The notes under the pieces were generated by a model. The model made no database searches. It had not been told where the DNA came from and saw only the letters and a list, made by a program, of their open reading frames with translations. A DNA stretch of 64,000 bases from Bacteroidota bacterium. GTDB lineage: Bacteria > Bacteroidota > Bacteroidia > Chitinophagales > Saprospiraceae. The translations under genes and the position numbers were made by a program. Shown here one piece after another: positions 46,836 to 56,705 of this stretch (positions within the stretch are counted from its first letter, which is position 1; every line of letters starts with the position of its first letter). The stretch is taken from positions 1-64,000 of the forward strand of contig JAKOVW010000057.1 of assembly GCA_029781865.1 (NCBI GenBank), in the 5' to 3' direction.

Positions 46836-47879
46836 TTAAATAAAGTCTACATCCGGCAAATAGGGATACCGCATCAGAAATTGGATTGCTTTTTCGAGCT
46901 CAAGTTTTTCAAAAACAACACTGTAGATCATATTGATTATCGGCAAGCGAAGATGGTAATGCTTTGCGAGCTGATTGGCAATCCGCACAGTCCTGACCCC
47001 CTCAACTACCTCATCCACGGATGCAATGATATCATCCATTTTTTCACCCTTGCCCAGTCTGTATCCAAAGTTGAAATTTCGGCTCTTGTTACTTGTGGCC
47101 GTGGCAATTAAATCGCCTATTCCGGCAGTGCCTAAAAAGGAGTGCGATGTGGCGCCTACGCTTCTTCCTAATTCAATCATTTCCCGTAAGCCACGGGTAA
47201 TCAGCATTGCTTCGAGATTTTTACCCAGGCCTCTGCCGGCTAACATACCTGATCCCAGTGCAATGATATTTTTTAAAGCACCCGCCATTTCAGCTCCAAC
47301 TATATCATAAGAGCCAAAGACAAAAAAGAAACGGCTGGAAAGCACTTCCGATCCGGCTTTTATAACCTCATCAAATTCGCTCGCAATCACTGATGCCGCC
47401 GGTTGTTTATCGAGTATCTCCCTGTACAGGTTTGGGCCTGCCATACATCCAACCCTGATTACTGAAGTCTCCTGACGAATGACCTCACTCATCGTATGTA
47501 TGTTCTTCCTAGAAATATTCACTTTGGTGATCTCTGACATTTTGATGCCCGCAATATCGAGTCCTTTGGTAGCATGGATGAGGATATGTGCCGGTGACAA
47601 ATACGGCGACATTGCTTTCAGGGTCTCTCTGAAGTTCTCAGATGGAACAACGGGAAATATTAAATTACAGGTGTTGCAAATTTCTTCCAGTGAGCGTGTG
47701 GCTCTAATTTTTGGACTTAAAGTAATATTGATATTTTGGTGTTCATTGTTAATGCGGTCGACTACTTCCTGTTGTCTTGAAAAAATCAACACGTTTGTAT
47801 TGTGAGCCAATAAGGTCGCAATGGTTGTACCAAAACTTCCCGCACCTACAACACCTATTACTTTTTGCGTCTTGTTCAT
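46836..47879 (-). CDS. gpsA: NAD(P)H-dependent glycerol-3-phosphate dehydrogenase GpsA
   Basis: 347 residues from the ATG at 47877-47879 (MNKTQKVIGVVGAGSFGTTIATLLAHN). The TTG at 47900 that lengthens the frame overlaps the promoter box and is rejected. The N-terminal Rossmann motif is GVVGAGSFGTTIA. Other family marks are LIFPVVPSENFRETL, ILIHATKGLDI, GAEMAGALKNIIALGSGM (catalytic Lys), RGLREMIELGRSVGATSHSFLGTAGIGDLIATATSNKSRNFNFG and EGVRTVRIANQLA. It reduces dihydroxyacetone phosphate to sn-glycerol-3-phosphate for phospholipid synthesis. It is cytoplasmic and at normal length. Confidence 0.95.
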   Translation of the reverse strand: MNKTQKVIGVVGAGSFGTTIATLLAHNTNVLIFSRQQEVVDRINNEHQNINITLSPKIRATRSLEEICNTCNLIFPVVPSENFRETLKAMSPYLSPAHILIHATKGLDIAGIKMSEITKVNISRKNIHTMSEVIRQETSVIRVGCMAGPNLYREILDKQPAASVIASEFDEVIKAGSEVLSSRFFFVFGSYDIVGAEMAGALKNIIALGSGMLAGRGLGKNLEAMLITRGLREMIELGRSVGATSHSFLGTAGIGDLIATATSNKSRNFNFGYRLGKGEKMDDIIASVDEVVEGVRTVRIANQLAKHYHLRLPIINMIYSVVFEKLELEKAIQFLMRYPYLPDVDFI

Positions 47880-47897
47880 CCGCCTGAAATGGGGAAA

Positions 47898-47905
47898 CAA
47901 AGATA
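47898..47905 (-). promoter_or_regulatory. TAnnTTTG -7 promoter box for gpsA
   Basis: CAAAGATA on the plus strand reads TATCTTTG on the minus strand. It lies 18 bases before the gpsA ATG and covers the false TTG start. Confidence 0.6.
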
Positions 47906-48078
47906 ATGAAAACGACCAAAGAATCAGGAACTATAACGTGTCGAACCAGAACGACCTGATTACAGCTAACTGAAAGCAGTTCATGTGAAATATTCTGATC
48001 ACGACTTCCAGGCTAAAAAATCTATTCAAACGATTTCATCACTTCAAGAAATGGCAATGCTCAATTACCAAAGAGGCA

Positions 48079-48633
48079 TTACTTTTCTTTAATAAAATGA
48101 AACTCGTTGAATTTTGCTTCTAAAAAAAATTCAAAATCCTTTAATGCTTTAGGTGCATCGTGATTATCTGTAATCGATTTACGCTTCCCCAAGTCTTTGA
48201 CTATAATAATGGTATTTGGCAAATCGGGTATGTACATTTTTTCATCCAGGGGATAGACATTAGCCAATTCAAAGAAGTTTATCTTTTGAATTTGTAAAGC
48301 AACTTCCTTCCACCAGTTTTCTGAAATCAAATCATACCGGCTGCCCAATGGCTCAATATGCTGCACGCCATTATATTTAATCATCCCATTTTGATAGACG
48401 ATAAAATTATACGTAGGGCAAAAACCAAAACAAGCTGATTTTTGATAATACAATAAAGTGTCTGTATTTAATGCAAGTGTGTCTACGTCAGAAATTTTCT
48501 TTTGAAATCTTGGCAATTCCGGAATGGATTTATCCTTTGCACTATTTTCAGAAGTGTCAGAGCCTGTCTTTCGATTACATTGATTGCAAAAGAATGCTAT
48601 AGTCAATAATGCGAATATCCAATTATTTTTCAT
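48079..48633 (-). CDS. DUF6438-like probable lipoprotein
   Basis: 184 residues. A leader (MKNNWIFALLTIAFFCNQC) holds two Cys that could serve for lipidation, though neither is a textbook lipobox. The mature part has YYQKSACFGFCPTYNFIVYQNGMIKYNG, which is the mark of the DUF6438 family (C-F-G-x-C-P-x-Y-x-(L/F)-x-(I/V)), and a C-terminal part (PNTIIIVKDLGKRKSITDN) also typical. The function of the family is unknown. The start overlaps the yidC stop by four bases (ATGA), so it is translated with yidC. Confidence 0.83.
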   Translation of the reverse strand: MKNNWIFALLTIAFFCNQCNRKTGSDTSENSAKDKSIPELPRFQKKISDVDTLALNTDTLLYYQKSACFGFCPTYNFIVYQNGMIKYNGVQHIEPLGSRYDLISENWWKEVALQIQKINFFELANVYPLDEKMYIPDLPNTIIIVKDLGKRKSITDNHDAPKALKDFEFFLEAKFNEFHFIKEK

Positions 48634-50447
48634 TTACCGGATTTTTTTGCATTTTCCTGCTGAATCCGTTGCTGTTCCTTCATCATTTTTTCCAATCTAT
48701 CGCGAAAGCCACCTTGTTTCTTGGGCTTGGATTTATTCAATTCCAGGCTTGCACGGATTTTATCATTATCAAACAGCAATCGCTTGCCCATTATTGTCTG
48801 AAGGATATTCAGCAAATTACTAAAAAACATATAACAGGTCAATCCTGCCGCTGTTTTATTAAACATAAACCAGAAAATGACCGGCATTAGATACTGCATG
48901 TACTTCATCGCAGGATTAGCTGAAAAATCCATGGTTTGCGATGAATAATATGAAAAAATCAAGGTAGATACCATCCATAAGAAAGCAAACAAGGACATGG
49001 TATTTCCGAATAAAGGTAAATTAAATGGCAGATGCAAGAACTCGTCGAATGAAGTGAGATCGGTGGCCCATAAAAATGAAGCCTGCCTAAACTCAATGGA
49101 AGCCGGAAAGAAACGGTACAACGCAATCCATATAGGCATTTGCAATAAAAGCGGAAAACATCCACCGAGCGGATTCACTCCAAACTCATTGTACATTTTC
49201 ATCGTTTCAACCTGGGTCTTTTGGGTATCGTCTTTATACTTACTGCGCACTTTTTCTATTTCAGGCTTTAAGGCCGTCATCTTTGCTTGTGACTGAAGCA
49301 TTTTATAGGCCAATGGAAACACCAACAATTTCACCACAAGTGTCATCAATAAAATGATCAGACCTTTACTTCCAACCAAACCAGAAAGAAATACAAATAA
49401 CGGACGAATAGCATACCGGTTGATGCTACCGAAAATGCTCCAGCCATAAGGAATGATGTCCTGGAGTTTTACATTGAAGGCCTTTAGTCTCTTAAATTCG
49501 TTAGGACCAATATACCATTTCATTTTAAACTCACCTTCTTTCAATTGCTGAGCTGAAATACTTAAGTCTGTAACTAATTTTTTGAGATCTTCTGAATCGT
49601 CGGGAAGCACTATGGTTTCATAAATCCCTTTATTGAATCCGGTCTCCGAAATTAAACTGCTATTGAAGAATTGATTAGAATGCGAAACCCAGTTGACTTT
49701 CTTTCCTGAACTTTGTACACGGTCGTTTGATCTGCAGGAACAATAATCCGGTGAAGCATCCAACTCGCGGTAATAGACGCTGCTATTAAATTTTTCGTAT
49801 GCATAATTTTTTTCTAACCGGTCCAGATTGTTTTCCCAGTGCAATTGAATATCATCATTATTCTGGAGACCTATTGTTTTTATTGAATAGTCTATCGTAT
49901 AATCATCGTCATGCAAATGATAGGTTTGAATAAACTGTACGGTAGCATCTAGGTGACCAATAAATTCAATTGTTTTTGCATCAATTTGCTTTGCTTCGAA
50001 AACAAGATTTTTTGTGGAAATTTCATTCATTCCGTTTTTAATCCTGTAGTCGAAAATATTTTTTGAATCTTCAAGCAATTTCAATGGGACCTTTTTTTCG
50101 GGCTCATTCGAATTTGAAATTAACTTGCTATGACTTTTGATGGTAGCTTCTTTTATTACCCCGCCTCTTGAATTGAAATCCAGTTTTATCAATGCATTTT
50201 CAAGAGTCAGGATTTTTTCCGGGAATTGGCTGGACGTATCTTGCGTGAGGGTGGAGTCCTTTACCGGTATTGCAGGAGATGTTGTTTCCTGTTTTGGTAC
50301 AACCGGTGTTTTCTGGATTAATTCAATAGAGTCTCGTTCTCTTTTTTTTCTGGCCTGTTCCTGCATTTCAGGCTGAAAAAAATACTGATTCCATAAAAAC
50401 AAAACGGCAATAATTAAAATAACACCAATGATCTGATTCCGCTCCAT
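48630..50447 (-). CDS. yidC: Membrane protein insertase YidC
   Basis: 605 residues from the ATG at 50445-50447 (MERNQIIGVILIIAVLFLWNQYFFQPEM). The longer frame to 50510 would start upstream of the promoter box at 50475-50482 and is rejected. The first transmembrane helix is at about 6-22. A periplasmic beta-domain follows (about 60-355: LIKLDFNSRGGVIKEATI; FNSSVYYRELDASPDYC). The conserved insertase core is at about 360-575 (GLIILLMTLVVKLLVFPLAYKMLQSQAKM, ALKPEIEKVRSKY, GGCFPLLLQMPIWIALYRFF, LTCYMFFSNLLNILQT). The end is a basic tail. It inserts membrane proteins alone or with SecYEG. Confidence 0.96.
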   Translation of the reverse strand: MERNQIIGVILIIAVLFLWNQYFFQPEMQEQARKKRERDSIELIQKTPVVPKQETTSPAIPVKDSTLTQDTSSQFPEKILTLENALIKLDFNSRGGVIKEATIKSHSKLISNSNEPEKKVPLKLLEDSKNIFDYRIKNGMNEISTKNLVFEAKQIDAKTIEFIGHLDATVQFIQTYHLHDDDYTIDYSIKTIGLQNNDDIQLHWENNLDRLEKNYAYEKFNSSVYYRELDASPDYCSCRSNDRVQSSGKKVNWVSHSNQFFNSSLISETGFNKGIYETIVLPDDSEDLKKLVTDLSISAQQLKEGEFKMKWYIGPNEFKRLKAFNVKLQDIIPYGWSIFGSINRYAIRPLFVFLSGLVGSKGLIILLMTLVVKLLVFPLAYKMLQSQAKMTALKPEIEKVRSKYKDDTQKTQVETMKMYNEFGVNPLGGCFPLLLQMPIWIALYRFFPASIEFRQASFLWATDLTSFDEFLHLPFNLPLFGNTMSLFAFLWMVSTLIFSYYSSQTMDFSANPAMKYMQYLMPVIFWFMFNKTAAGLTCYMFFSNLLNILQTIMGKRLLFDNDKIRASLELNKSKPKKQGGFRDRLEKMMKEQQRIQQENAKKSGK

Positions 50448-50474
50448 GTGTAGGTTATAAAATGTTGAGGCTGG

Positions 50475-50482
50475 CAAAGGTA
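50475..50482 (-). promoter_or_regulatory. TAnnTTTG -7 promoter box for yidC
   Basis: CAAAGGTA on the plus strand reads TACCTTTG on the minus strand, 28 bases before the yidC ATG. It decides between the two possible yidC starts. Confidence 0.6.
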
Positions 50483-50578
50483 CAATTTTAGCAAGTATTG
50501 GCTGTAGCAATCGACCAAACGGACTTTAACCGTGCTTAATGGAAAACAGGAACTCGTTAGAGAGATAAAAGAGGCTCC

Positions 50579-50614
50579 AAAAAAAAACTACCCGACCTGA
50601 CGGACGGATAGTTT
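50579..50614 (-). terminator. Intrinsic terminator on the minus strand, not following any known gene
   Basis: Read on the minus strand: AAACTATCCGTCC, loop GTCA, GGTCGGGTAGTTT, then a T run that with the stem makes nine T in a row. The 13-base stem has two mismatches. On the plus strand there is no T run after the hairpin, so it works only for minus-strand transcription. No annotated minus-strand gene lies upstream of it. Confidence 0.7.
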
Positions 50615-50752
50615 CTAAGACAGTAGTAGGTAATGTATAACTATTTCAATAAAATCCAATTTGTCATGAATGCTTCAATACCCGGGATATTGAAGCTAAC
50701 CTTACCTATCACTACCTTTTTAATACAGTAAATGATAGAGGAGGTACATTTC
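50579..50752 (-). ncRNA. Candidate small RNA between yidC and typA
   Basis: The terminator at 50579-50614 implies a minus-strand transcript that no coding gene explains. Within about 140 bases upstream of it lie two further pairings: a perfect 9-base stem GCTTCAATA/TATTGAAGC with a 7-base GC-rich loop (50672-50696), enclosed by an outer stem of GTAGT + AGGTAA (50623-50633) pairing with TTACCT + ACTAC (50702-50715, with a 3-base bulge). The 5' end is not fixed; ATTGTTTG on the minus strand around 50757-50764 is a one-mismatch promoter box and would give about 175 bases. Size and long-hairpin shape recall 6S-like RNAs, but I cannot match a known family. Confidence 0.45.
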
Positions 50753-51108
50753 ATTTATTCAAACAATTCCACTTTTTAACAGCCGACTGTTACATATAAG
50801 ACATCTTTGATTTGCAAAATGCTGCCTGAATATGATTTTTTTTTAAATAAAAGGCGATAAGATTTATAACCATTTGATTTATAATAATTTAAATGCTATA
50901 AATTTTACTAAAAAATTTGATTTTTCGGATGCAAGTCTAAAAAAAAGTGAATTATTCCGGGTGTATAAAAAATCATATTATAAATATATAAATATATAAT
51001 CAATTTATTATTAAATGTAAACAATATGTTATCCACTCAGATAAGGGCTTTTTAACGAGGGAAATGAGCTAAATTTGTACTTTCTTTTATATTTTTATTC
51101 AATACCAC
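50753..51108. other. AT-rich upstream region of typA
   Basis: About 350 bases with no ORF of note. It carries long A and T runs, a TATAAATATATAAATATATAA stretch near 50978-50998, and the typA promoter box at 51070-51077. Confidence 0.5.
51070..51077 (+). promoter_or_regulatory. TAnnTTTG -7 promoter box for typA
   Basis: TAAATTTG, a perfect match, lies 32 bases before the typA ATG. Confidence 0.55.
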
Positions 51109-52926
51109 ATGCAAGCTATTCGAAATATTGCCATAATCGCTCACGTAGATCACGGGAAAACTACCCTGGTAGATAAGATTTTACATCAAACCAAATTATT
51201 CAGAGATAATCAGGAAACTGGAGAATTGATCTTGGATAACAATGAACTGGAAAGAGAACGTGGCATAACCATTTTGGCTAAAAATGTTTCGGTTAATTAT
51301 AAAGGCATAAAAATCAACATAATAGATACTCCGGGCCACGCAGATTTTGGAGGTGAAGTGGAGCGGGTCCTGAACATGGCTGATGGCGTTTTATTACTCG
51401 TAGATGCTTTTGAAGGTCCTATGCCTCAAACACGCTTTGTCTTACAAAAGGCATTGAGTTTAGGGAAAAAGCCCATCGTAGTCATTAATAAGGTAGATAA
51501 ACCCAATTGCAGGCCTGAAGAGGTTCACGACCATGTTTTTGAATTGTTTTTCAACCTCGAAGCAAATGAAGAGCAATTGAATTTTCCGACTATCTATGGC
51601 TCTTCCAAGCAAGGTTGGATGAGCACGGATTGGAAAAAACCTACGGAGGACATCACCCCGCTTCTGGATGCAATTATCGAACATATTCCGGTACCGGTAA
51701 TTCCGGAAGGCAATCTACAAATGATGATCAGCAGTTTGGATTATTCCGCATATATAGGCAGAATTGCCATCGGAAGAATATTAAGAAGTAATATCCGGAT
51801 TAATCAGCCTGTTTCATTGGTGAAACGAGACGGAAGTATCCTGAAATCCAGAATAAAAGAGCTTTTTACGTTTGAAGGGCTTGGAAAAATAAAGGTGGAA
51901 GAAGTAGGGGCTGGCGATATCTGTGCTGTATTCGGACTGGAAGATTTTGAAATCGGCGATACCGTTGCAGACTTTGATCTTCCGGAAGGACTCACCCCAA
52001 TTCAGGTGGATGAACCAACAATTTCCATGCTGTTCACTATCAACAATTCCCCATTCTTCGGCAAAGAAGGAAAATTCGTTACTTCAAGGCATATTCGTGA
52101 GCGACTGGAAAAAGAGCTCGAAAAGAACCTGGCCATGCGAATTGAGGATACTGAATCTCCGGATTCCATTTTGGTTTATGGCAGAGGGATTCTCCATCTT
52201 TCCATTCTGATTGAAACCATGCGAAGAGAGGGATATGAATTACAAGTAGGCCAACCCAGAGTCATCGTCAAAGAAGTTGATGGTGTCAAATGCGAGCCTA
52301 TCGAGGTAATGACCGTTGATGTACCCGAGCAATTTTCAGGCAGAGTTATAGAATTAGTAAGTCAGCGCAAAGGTGAAATGCTGGTCATGGAAACACGCGG
52401 TGATTTCATTCATATTGAATTTCAAATTCCTTCAAGAGGATTGATCGGTTTAAGAAACAGTCTTTTAACCGCATCTGCCGGTGAAGCCATCATAGCACAT
52501 CGCTTTAAAGAATTCCAGGCATGGAAAGGAAGTATACCTGCAAGATCAAACGGGGTACTGGTTTCCAAATTAGCAGGAATGGCTACGGCCTATTCCATAG
52601 CCTATCTTCAAGATCGCGGCCGCTTCTTTATTGAGCCCGGTGAGCAAGTATACATCGGACAAATTCTAGGCGAACAAATTCGTCCTGGAGATTTGGTAGT
52701 GAATATTGTGGAAGGTAAGAAACTGACTAACATGCGCGCTTCCGGCTCTGATGGTACGGTGCATATTGTACCAAAAGTGAATTTTTCACTGGAAGAGGCA
52801 TTGGAGTATATTCAGGAAGATGAATATGTTGAAGTAACACCAAAATCAATTCGTTTGCGTAAAATCATTCTCGATGAAAATGATCGTAAGAAAGCGCAGA
52901 GAAAAGCAGAATTGGTGGATGCATAA
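51109..52926 (+). CDS. typA: Translational GTPase TypA/BipA
   Basis: 605 residues. The G-domain motifs are G1 [10 protein letters not shown]2 region [12 protein letters not shown]3 [17 protein letters not shown]4 NKVDKPNCR and G5 GSSKQGW. Domains II, III and V follow ([72 protein letters not shown]-like). The C-terminal domain unique to this family has [41 protein letters not shown]. It binds the ribosome, with roles in 50S assembly and stress growth. It is cytoplasmic and full-length. It has its own promoter box at 51070. Confidence 0.96.
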   Translation: MQAIRNIAIIAHVDHGKTTLVDKILHQTKLFRDNQETGELILDNNELERERGITILAKNVSVNYKGIKINIIDTPGHADFGGEVERVLNMADGVLLLVDAFEGPMPQTRFVLQKALSLGKKPIVVINKVDKPNCRPEEVHDHVFELFFNLEANEEQLNFPTIYGSSKQGWMSTDWKKPTEDITPLLDAIIEHIPVPVIPEGNLQMMISSLDYSAYIGRIAIGRILRSNIRINQPVSLVKRDGSILKSRIKELFTFEGLGKIKVEEVGAGDICAVFGLEDFEIGDTVADFDLPEGLTPIQVDEPTISMLFTINNSPFFGKEGKFVTSRHIRERLEKELEKNLAMRIEDTESPDSILVYGRGILHLSILIETMRREGYELQVGQPRVIVKEVDGVKCEPIEVMTVDVPEQFSGRVIELVSQRKGEMLVMETRGDFIHIEFQIPSRGLIGLRNSLLTASAGEAIIAHRFKEFQAWKGSIPARSNGVLVSKLAGMATAYSIAYLQDRGRFFIEPGEQVYIGQILGEQIRPGDLVVNIVEGKKLTNMRASGSDGTVHIVPKVNFSLEEALEYIQEDEYVEVTPKSIRLRKIILDENDRKKAQRKAELVDA

Positions 52927-53023
52927 GCAATTGCAACCCTGTATTAAAATTCAAAACATTTAAATATTATTCTGATCCCGGAGCTTTTTAAGGATAAGGA
53001 TCAACTATTCCATGTAAAACAGC

Positions 53024-53713
53024 TTAAGGTGTTTTATGCGTCTTTACACTGACTTTTGAATTAAGCTCTTTAATCACCAACTTTCTTTCGTAAACCATTT
53101 GAGTAAAGTTAATTGCCAACGTATCGCCCGGAAGCAGACTTTGACTGGTTACTAAATACTCAATGGATTTTGATTTATCCGGCGAATAACAACCATTCAG
53201 ATAAAGCCTTGGATACATGGGACTATTGCTCGCATTTGAATAGGTATAAGCTCCCAGGTTTAAACTAAAACTGGTTTTATCTTTATTAAACGACCCGAGG
53301 TATCCGGATGATTTGATATAAAGATCTTTGTCATTTTCAATGTAATATTCATTGTTTTCCACTACACTGCTATCCTTATACACAATAGTCAATTTGTCAT
53401 TACCAGCAAACCGAATTTCCTTAAATGGTAGAGAATGATCATCTTTTATAGATGATTTGAGCAGATTTTTTGAATATCTCATGTAATATGGCTCAGTGAT
53501 TTTTTGCTGCCCTTTTTGCATTACCTGGTAATACTCCGTTTCCGGAATTACTGTATTCTTGAAAACATAGGAAGCGGGATAGCTCAAATTGGATGGGTTC
53601 AATCCGGTATCCGGGTTTTTGGATACAGAAACCAGCGTATCAGTTTCTGAGCAGGAACTCAGTATTGCGATCAGGCCACATATTGCGCCAAGGCTGAAAA
53701 ATTTGTTACTCAT
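53024..53713 (-). CDS. Lipoprotein of unknown function
   Basis: 229 residues. The lipoprotein leader is MSNKFFSLGAICGLIAILSSC, with a clean lipobox (LSSC). The mature part is polar and beta-rich, with Tyr/Ser/Lys-rich strands (YYQVMQKGQQKITEPYYMRY; KLTIVYKDSSVVENNEYYIEN; TSFSLNLGAYTYSNAS). No family is recognised. It has its own promoter box at 53740-53747 and is convergent with typA. An outer-membrane or periplasmic location is expected. Confidence 0.8.
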   Translation of the reverse strand: MSNKFFSLGAICGLIAILSSCSETDTLVSVSKNPDTGLNPSNLSYPASYVFKNTVIPETEYYQVMQKGQQKITEPYYMRYSKNLLKSSIKDDHSLPFKEIRFAGNDKLTIVYKDSSVVENNEYYIENDKDLYIKSSGYLGSFNKDKTSFSLNLGAYTYSNASNSPMYPRLYLNGCYSPDKSKSIEYLVTSQSLLPGDTLAINFTQMVYERKLVIKELNSKVSVKTHKTP

Positions 53714-53739
53714 TTTTGGGAATTTTATTGAATTTAAGG

Positions 53740-53747
53740 CAAATATA
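53740..53747 (-). promoter_or_regulatory. TAnnTTTG -7 promoter box for the 229-residue lipoprotein
   Basis: CAAATATA on the plus strand reads TATATTTG on the minus strand, 27 bases before the ATG. Confidence 0.55.
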
Positions 53748-53788
53748 TATTATACTTTATTATAATGCAACTATATTTTTTTTAAAAT

Positions 53789-53914
53789 CTATATCTTTTT
53801 GAATGTCAATCCTATTGAATAGATATTGAAATTATAGGCTTTGTAGAACTCGTTATCCGGGTTAAAGACTTTTCGAAACAGCACCAGGAGATGATCTCTT
53901 CCTTTCTTAAGAAC
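53789..53914 (-). pseudogene. Possible remnant: C-terminal piece of a lost membrane or surface protein
   Basis: An open stretch of 41 codons before TAG reads VLKKGRDHLLVLFRKVFN... and ends with YNFNIYSIGLTFKKI. Its alternating polar/hydrophobic end looks like the last strand of a Bacteroidota outer-membrane beta-barrel. There is no start codon, and the frame is closed by TAA at 53915-53917 just upstream, so it cannot be an intact gene. A 53-codon frame from an ATG overlaps it in another frame and looks less protein-like. The call rests on a short stretch and is tentative. Confidence 0.3.
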
Positions 53915-54116
53915 TTATTGGCGCTTACTATTTTTGAGGTAAATGACTTTAAAGCAATTTGACCTTGATCCATTAATTCGATTACCGGACATTGTTCTAA
54001 AGACTTATTTAATTTAACTTTTAAAAGTGGAATCCCGATGCGATTTCAGCTTATATTACATGTTATTATTTTTACAATAATGGGGAAACAGGTTCATATT
54101 AAAATTATTAAAACAA

Positions 54117-56645
54117 ATGCCACCCGTACCAACTTCCAATTTGAAAAATTTTTGGCAATACGATTCAAATTATTGGTATCAGAAACTAAATAGTTCGAAT
54201 TCAGGAATATCACAGGTATTCGCAACCAGGTTGCTTCAGCAATCCGGAAAGCAAATTCAAAATGAATCCAGGTTAAAAAAAGATATTCAGCTGTTTTTTA
54301 ATCAATTTAAAAGTCCGTTAATGTTGCTCCTGATCGGAGCCGTTATTTTATCTGCATTTTTAGGAGACACTTCAGATGTATTTATTATTTTATTCATCGT
54401 GTTATCCACAGGATTGCTCAGTTTTATTCAGGAAAGAAATGCAGGCCGGGTTATAGAAAAACTTCAATCCATGATTGCATTAAAAAGTAATGTCATCAGG
54501 GATGGAAAAGAAAAGGAAATTCTTTCATCCGAATTGATTCCCGGCGACGTGATACTATTTAATGCCGGAGATATGATTCCTGCTGATTGCCTGATTCTGG
54601 AGGCCACGGAATTACATGCCAATGAAGCAAGTCTAACCGGTGAATCCTATCCTGTACGAAAATCTGCAGGAGCTATCGATGAATCAACGGAATTGACTAA
54701 GCGGTTCAACTGTCTTTGGGAAGGTACTAACATTGTCAGTGGCACTGCCAAAGCCCTGGTTATCTACACAGGGGCAGATACCCTGTTTGGCAGCATATCC
54801 AAAAGTGCCGGCACAAATGTCGAAACGGCATTTGAAAAGGGAATCAAAGACTTTGGGTTCTTTTTAATGAAAATCACATTAGTTCTTTCCATCGTCATCC
54901 TTGTTGTCAATTTACTGAATCATGAAAGCGCCATTCAATCTGCTTTGTTTGCACTGGCAATAGCTGTTGGTATGGCACCAGAACTGCTGCCAGCGATAAC
55001 TACCATCGCCATGAGTGCTGGAGCCAAAAGACTAATTGCCAAAAAAGTTATTGTCAAAAAATTAGACTCCATACAAAATTTAGGTGAGGTCAATTTGCTA
55101 TGTACAGATAAAACGGGCACCATTACAGAAGGTGCGATCAAAATTTCAGCTGTTGTAAATTTTTCCGGACAAGAAGATGACTTTGTAAAACAACTTGCAG
55201 TCTGGAATGCTAAGTTGGAATCGGGATATACGAATCCTATTGATGAAGCCTTAAAGCAATTATCTGTTCCGAATGAACCGTTGCCCAAAAAACTGGGTGA
55301 AGTCCCTTATGACTTTATACGGAAACGATTGAGCATTGCCTTAGCAACTGAATCGGGAAATATGATGATCAGTAAAGGCTCGTTTGAAAACATTCTGAAC
55401 ATTTGTACCTTAATCCGTTTGAATTCGAATACCACTGAGGGCATTCAAAATCACCAGGACGCGATAAAAAAACAATTCGAATCATTCGGCACACAAGGTT
55501 TACGGGTCATTGCAGTAAGCTACAAAGTGGTGCAATCCGAAATGATCTCCAAAGACAATGAAACGGAAATGATCTTTGCCGGATTTGTGTTACTGCAGGA
55601 TCCGATTAAATCCGGCATTAGAGAAACCATAAATGAACTCAACAAATTAAAGGTCAATTTAAAGATCATTACCGGTGATAATAAGAAAGTGGCTGAAACC
55701 ATTGCATCACAAATAGGCATAGAACAACCATTGGTCATTACCGGACAAGACTTACTCAATACCAGTCCCGAGGCACTTCGACAACTTGTAAAACGCGTCC
55801 ATATTTTTGCTGAAGTTGAACCACAACAAAAAGAACGAATTATCCAGGCGCTACGAAAATCATATACAGTGGCATATATGGGCGATGGAATCAATGATGT
55901 ATCTGCGATCACTGCCGCTGACGTCGGAATATCTGTTGAAAACGCTGTTGATGTGGCCCGCGAAGCTGCAGATTTTGTTTTGATGGAAAAAGACCTTATG
56001 GTGCTGGTGGATGGAATCAAAGAAGGACGACGGACATTTGCAAACACTTTAAAGTATCTATACATTAGCACCGGATCAACCTTCGGTAATATGTGCAGTA
56101 TGGCTGCTGCTTCTCTCATTTTGCCTTTCCTGCCGATGTTGCCTAAACAAATTCTATTAACTAATTTTCTTACAGACTTTCCTTTTCTGACTGTTGCTTC
56201 CGACAATGTAGATCCTGAACAAGTTGAAAAGCCCGGTAAATGGAATTTAAAATTGATACGTAATTACATGGTCATCTTTGGCATACACAGTTCATTATTT
56301 GATATCATTACTTTTCTGACCCTGCTCTATGTATTAAAAGCAAATGAGTCGGAATTTCAATCCGGTTGGTTTATTGAATCCATACTTTCTGAATTATTTA
56401 TACTTTTTATTATCAGGACGCATAAAAACTTTTTCAAAAGCAAGCCTTCCAGATATTTACTATTATTGAGTCTGGTTGGAATGATACTTACCATTGGACT
56501 GCCCTATACTCCGTTTGCACAGGATATTGGATTGGTTCCATTACCATTAATCAACCTCGGCATTATGATCTTCATTGTTTTGGTTTATCTGATTACAGCT
56601 GATTTGCTGAAAGTTTGGTTTTTCAAAAAATACAGAACGGCATAA
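54117..56645 (+). CDS. mgtA: Magnesium-translocating P-type ATPase, MgtA-type
   Basis: 842 residues, slightly short of the about 900 usual for MgtA. P-type ATPase motifs are: TGES (EASLTGESYPVRK) for dephosphorylation; the phosphorylation site DKTGTIT; the MgtA/type III-like membrane motif AVGMAPELLPAITTIAMSAGAKRLI; the nucleotide-domain region MMISKGSFENIL; and the hinge GDGINDVSAITAADVGISV. Six C-terminal membrane helices are at about 640-840. The early segment NPLMLLLIGAVILS-like (KSPLMLLLIGAVILSAFLG) also fits. By family it moves Mg2+ into the cytoplasm. No M-box riboswitch could be recognised in the upstream region. The MFS transporter follows after 60 bases. Confidence 0.92.
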   Translation: MPPVPTSNLKNFWQYDSNYWYQKLNSSNSGISQVFATRLLQQSGKQIQNESRLKKDIQLFFNQFKSPLMLLLIGAVILSAFLGDTSDVFIILFIVLSTGLLSFIQERNAGRVIEKLQSMIALKSNVIRDGKEKEILSSELIPGDVILFNAGDMIPADCLILEATELHANEASLTGESYPVRKSAGAIDESTELTKRFNCLWEGTNIVSGTAKALVIYTGADTLFGSISKSAGTNVETAFEKGIKDFGFFLMKITLVLSIVILVVNLLNHESAIQSALFALAIAVGMAPELLPAITTIAMSAGAKRLIAKKVIVKKLDSIQNLGEVNLLCTDKTGTITEGAIKISAVVNFSGQEDDFVKQLAVWNAKLESGYTNPIDEALKQLSVPNEPLPKKLGEVPYDFIRKRLSIALATESGNMMISKGSFENILNICTLIRLNSNTTEGIQNHQDAIKKQFESFGTQGLRVIAVSYKVVQSEMISKDNETEMIFAGFVLLQDPIKSGIRETINELNKLKVNLKIITGDNKKVAETIASQIGIEQPLVITGQDLLNTSPEALRQLVKRVHIFAEVEPQQKERIIQALRKSYTVAYMGDGINDVSAITAADVGISVENAVDVAREAADFVLMEKDLMVLVDGIKEGRRTFANTLKYLYISTGSTFGNMCSMAAASLILPFLPMLPKQILLTNFLTDFPFLTVASDNVDPEQVEKPGKWNLKLIRNYMVIFGIHSSLFDIITFLTLLYVLKANESEFQSGWFIESILSELFILFIIRTHKNFFKSKPSRYLLLLSLVGMILTIGLPYTPFAQDIGLVPLPLINLGIMIFIVLVYLITADLLKVWFFKKYRTA

Positions 56646-56705
56646 TGTCATTCATTACATCGCTGGTTTAACATACAGAATTAATAAACTCATAAGAATT
56701 CAAAT

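Noticed and set aside
53918-54116. Possible M-box or other Mg2+ riboswitch before mgtA.
   Set aside because: No conserved M-box helices or terminator/anti-terminator pair could be made out by eye.
55520-56206. 228-codon open frame on the minus strand inside mgtA.
   Set aside because: It is antisense to a clear P-type ATPase gene with all motifs; Ser/Thr/Ile-rich content is typical of an antisense shadow.
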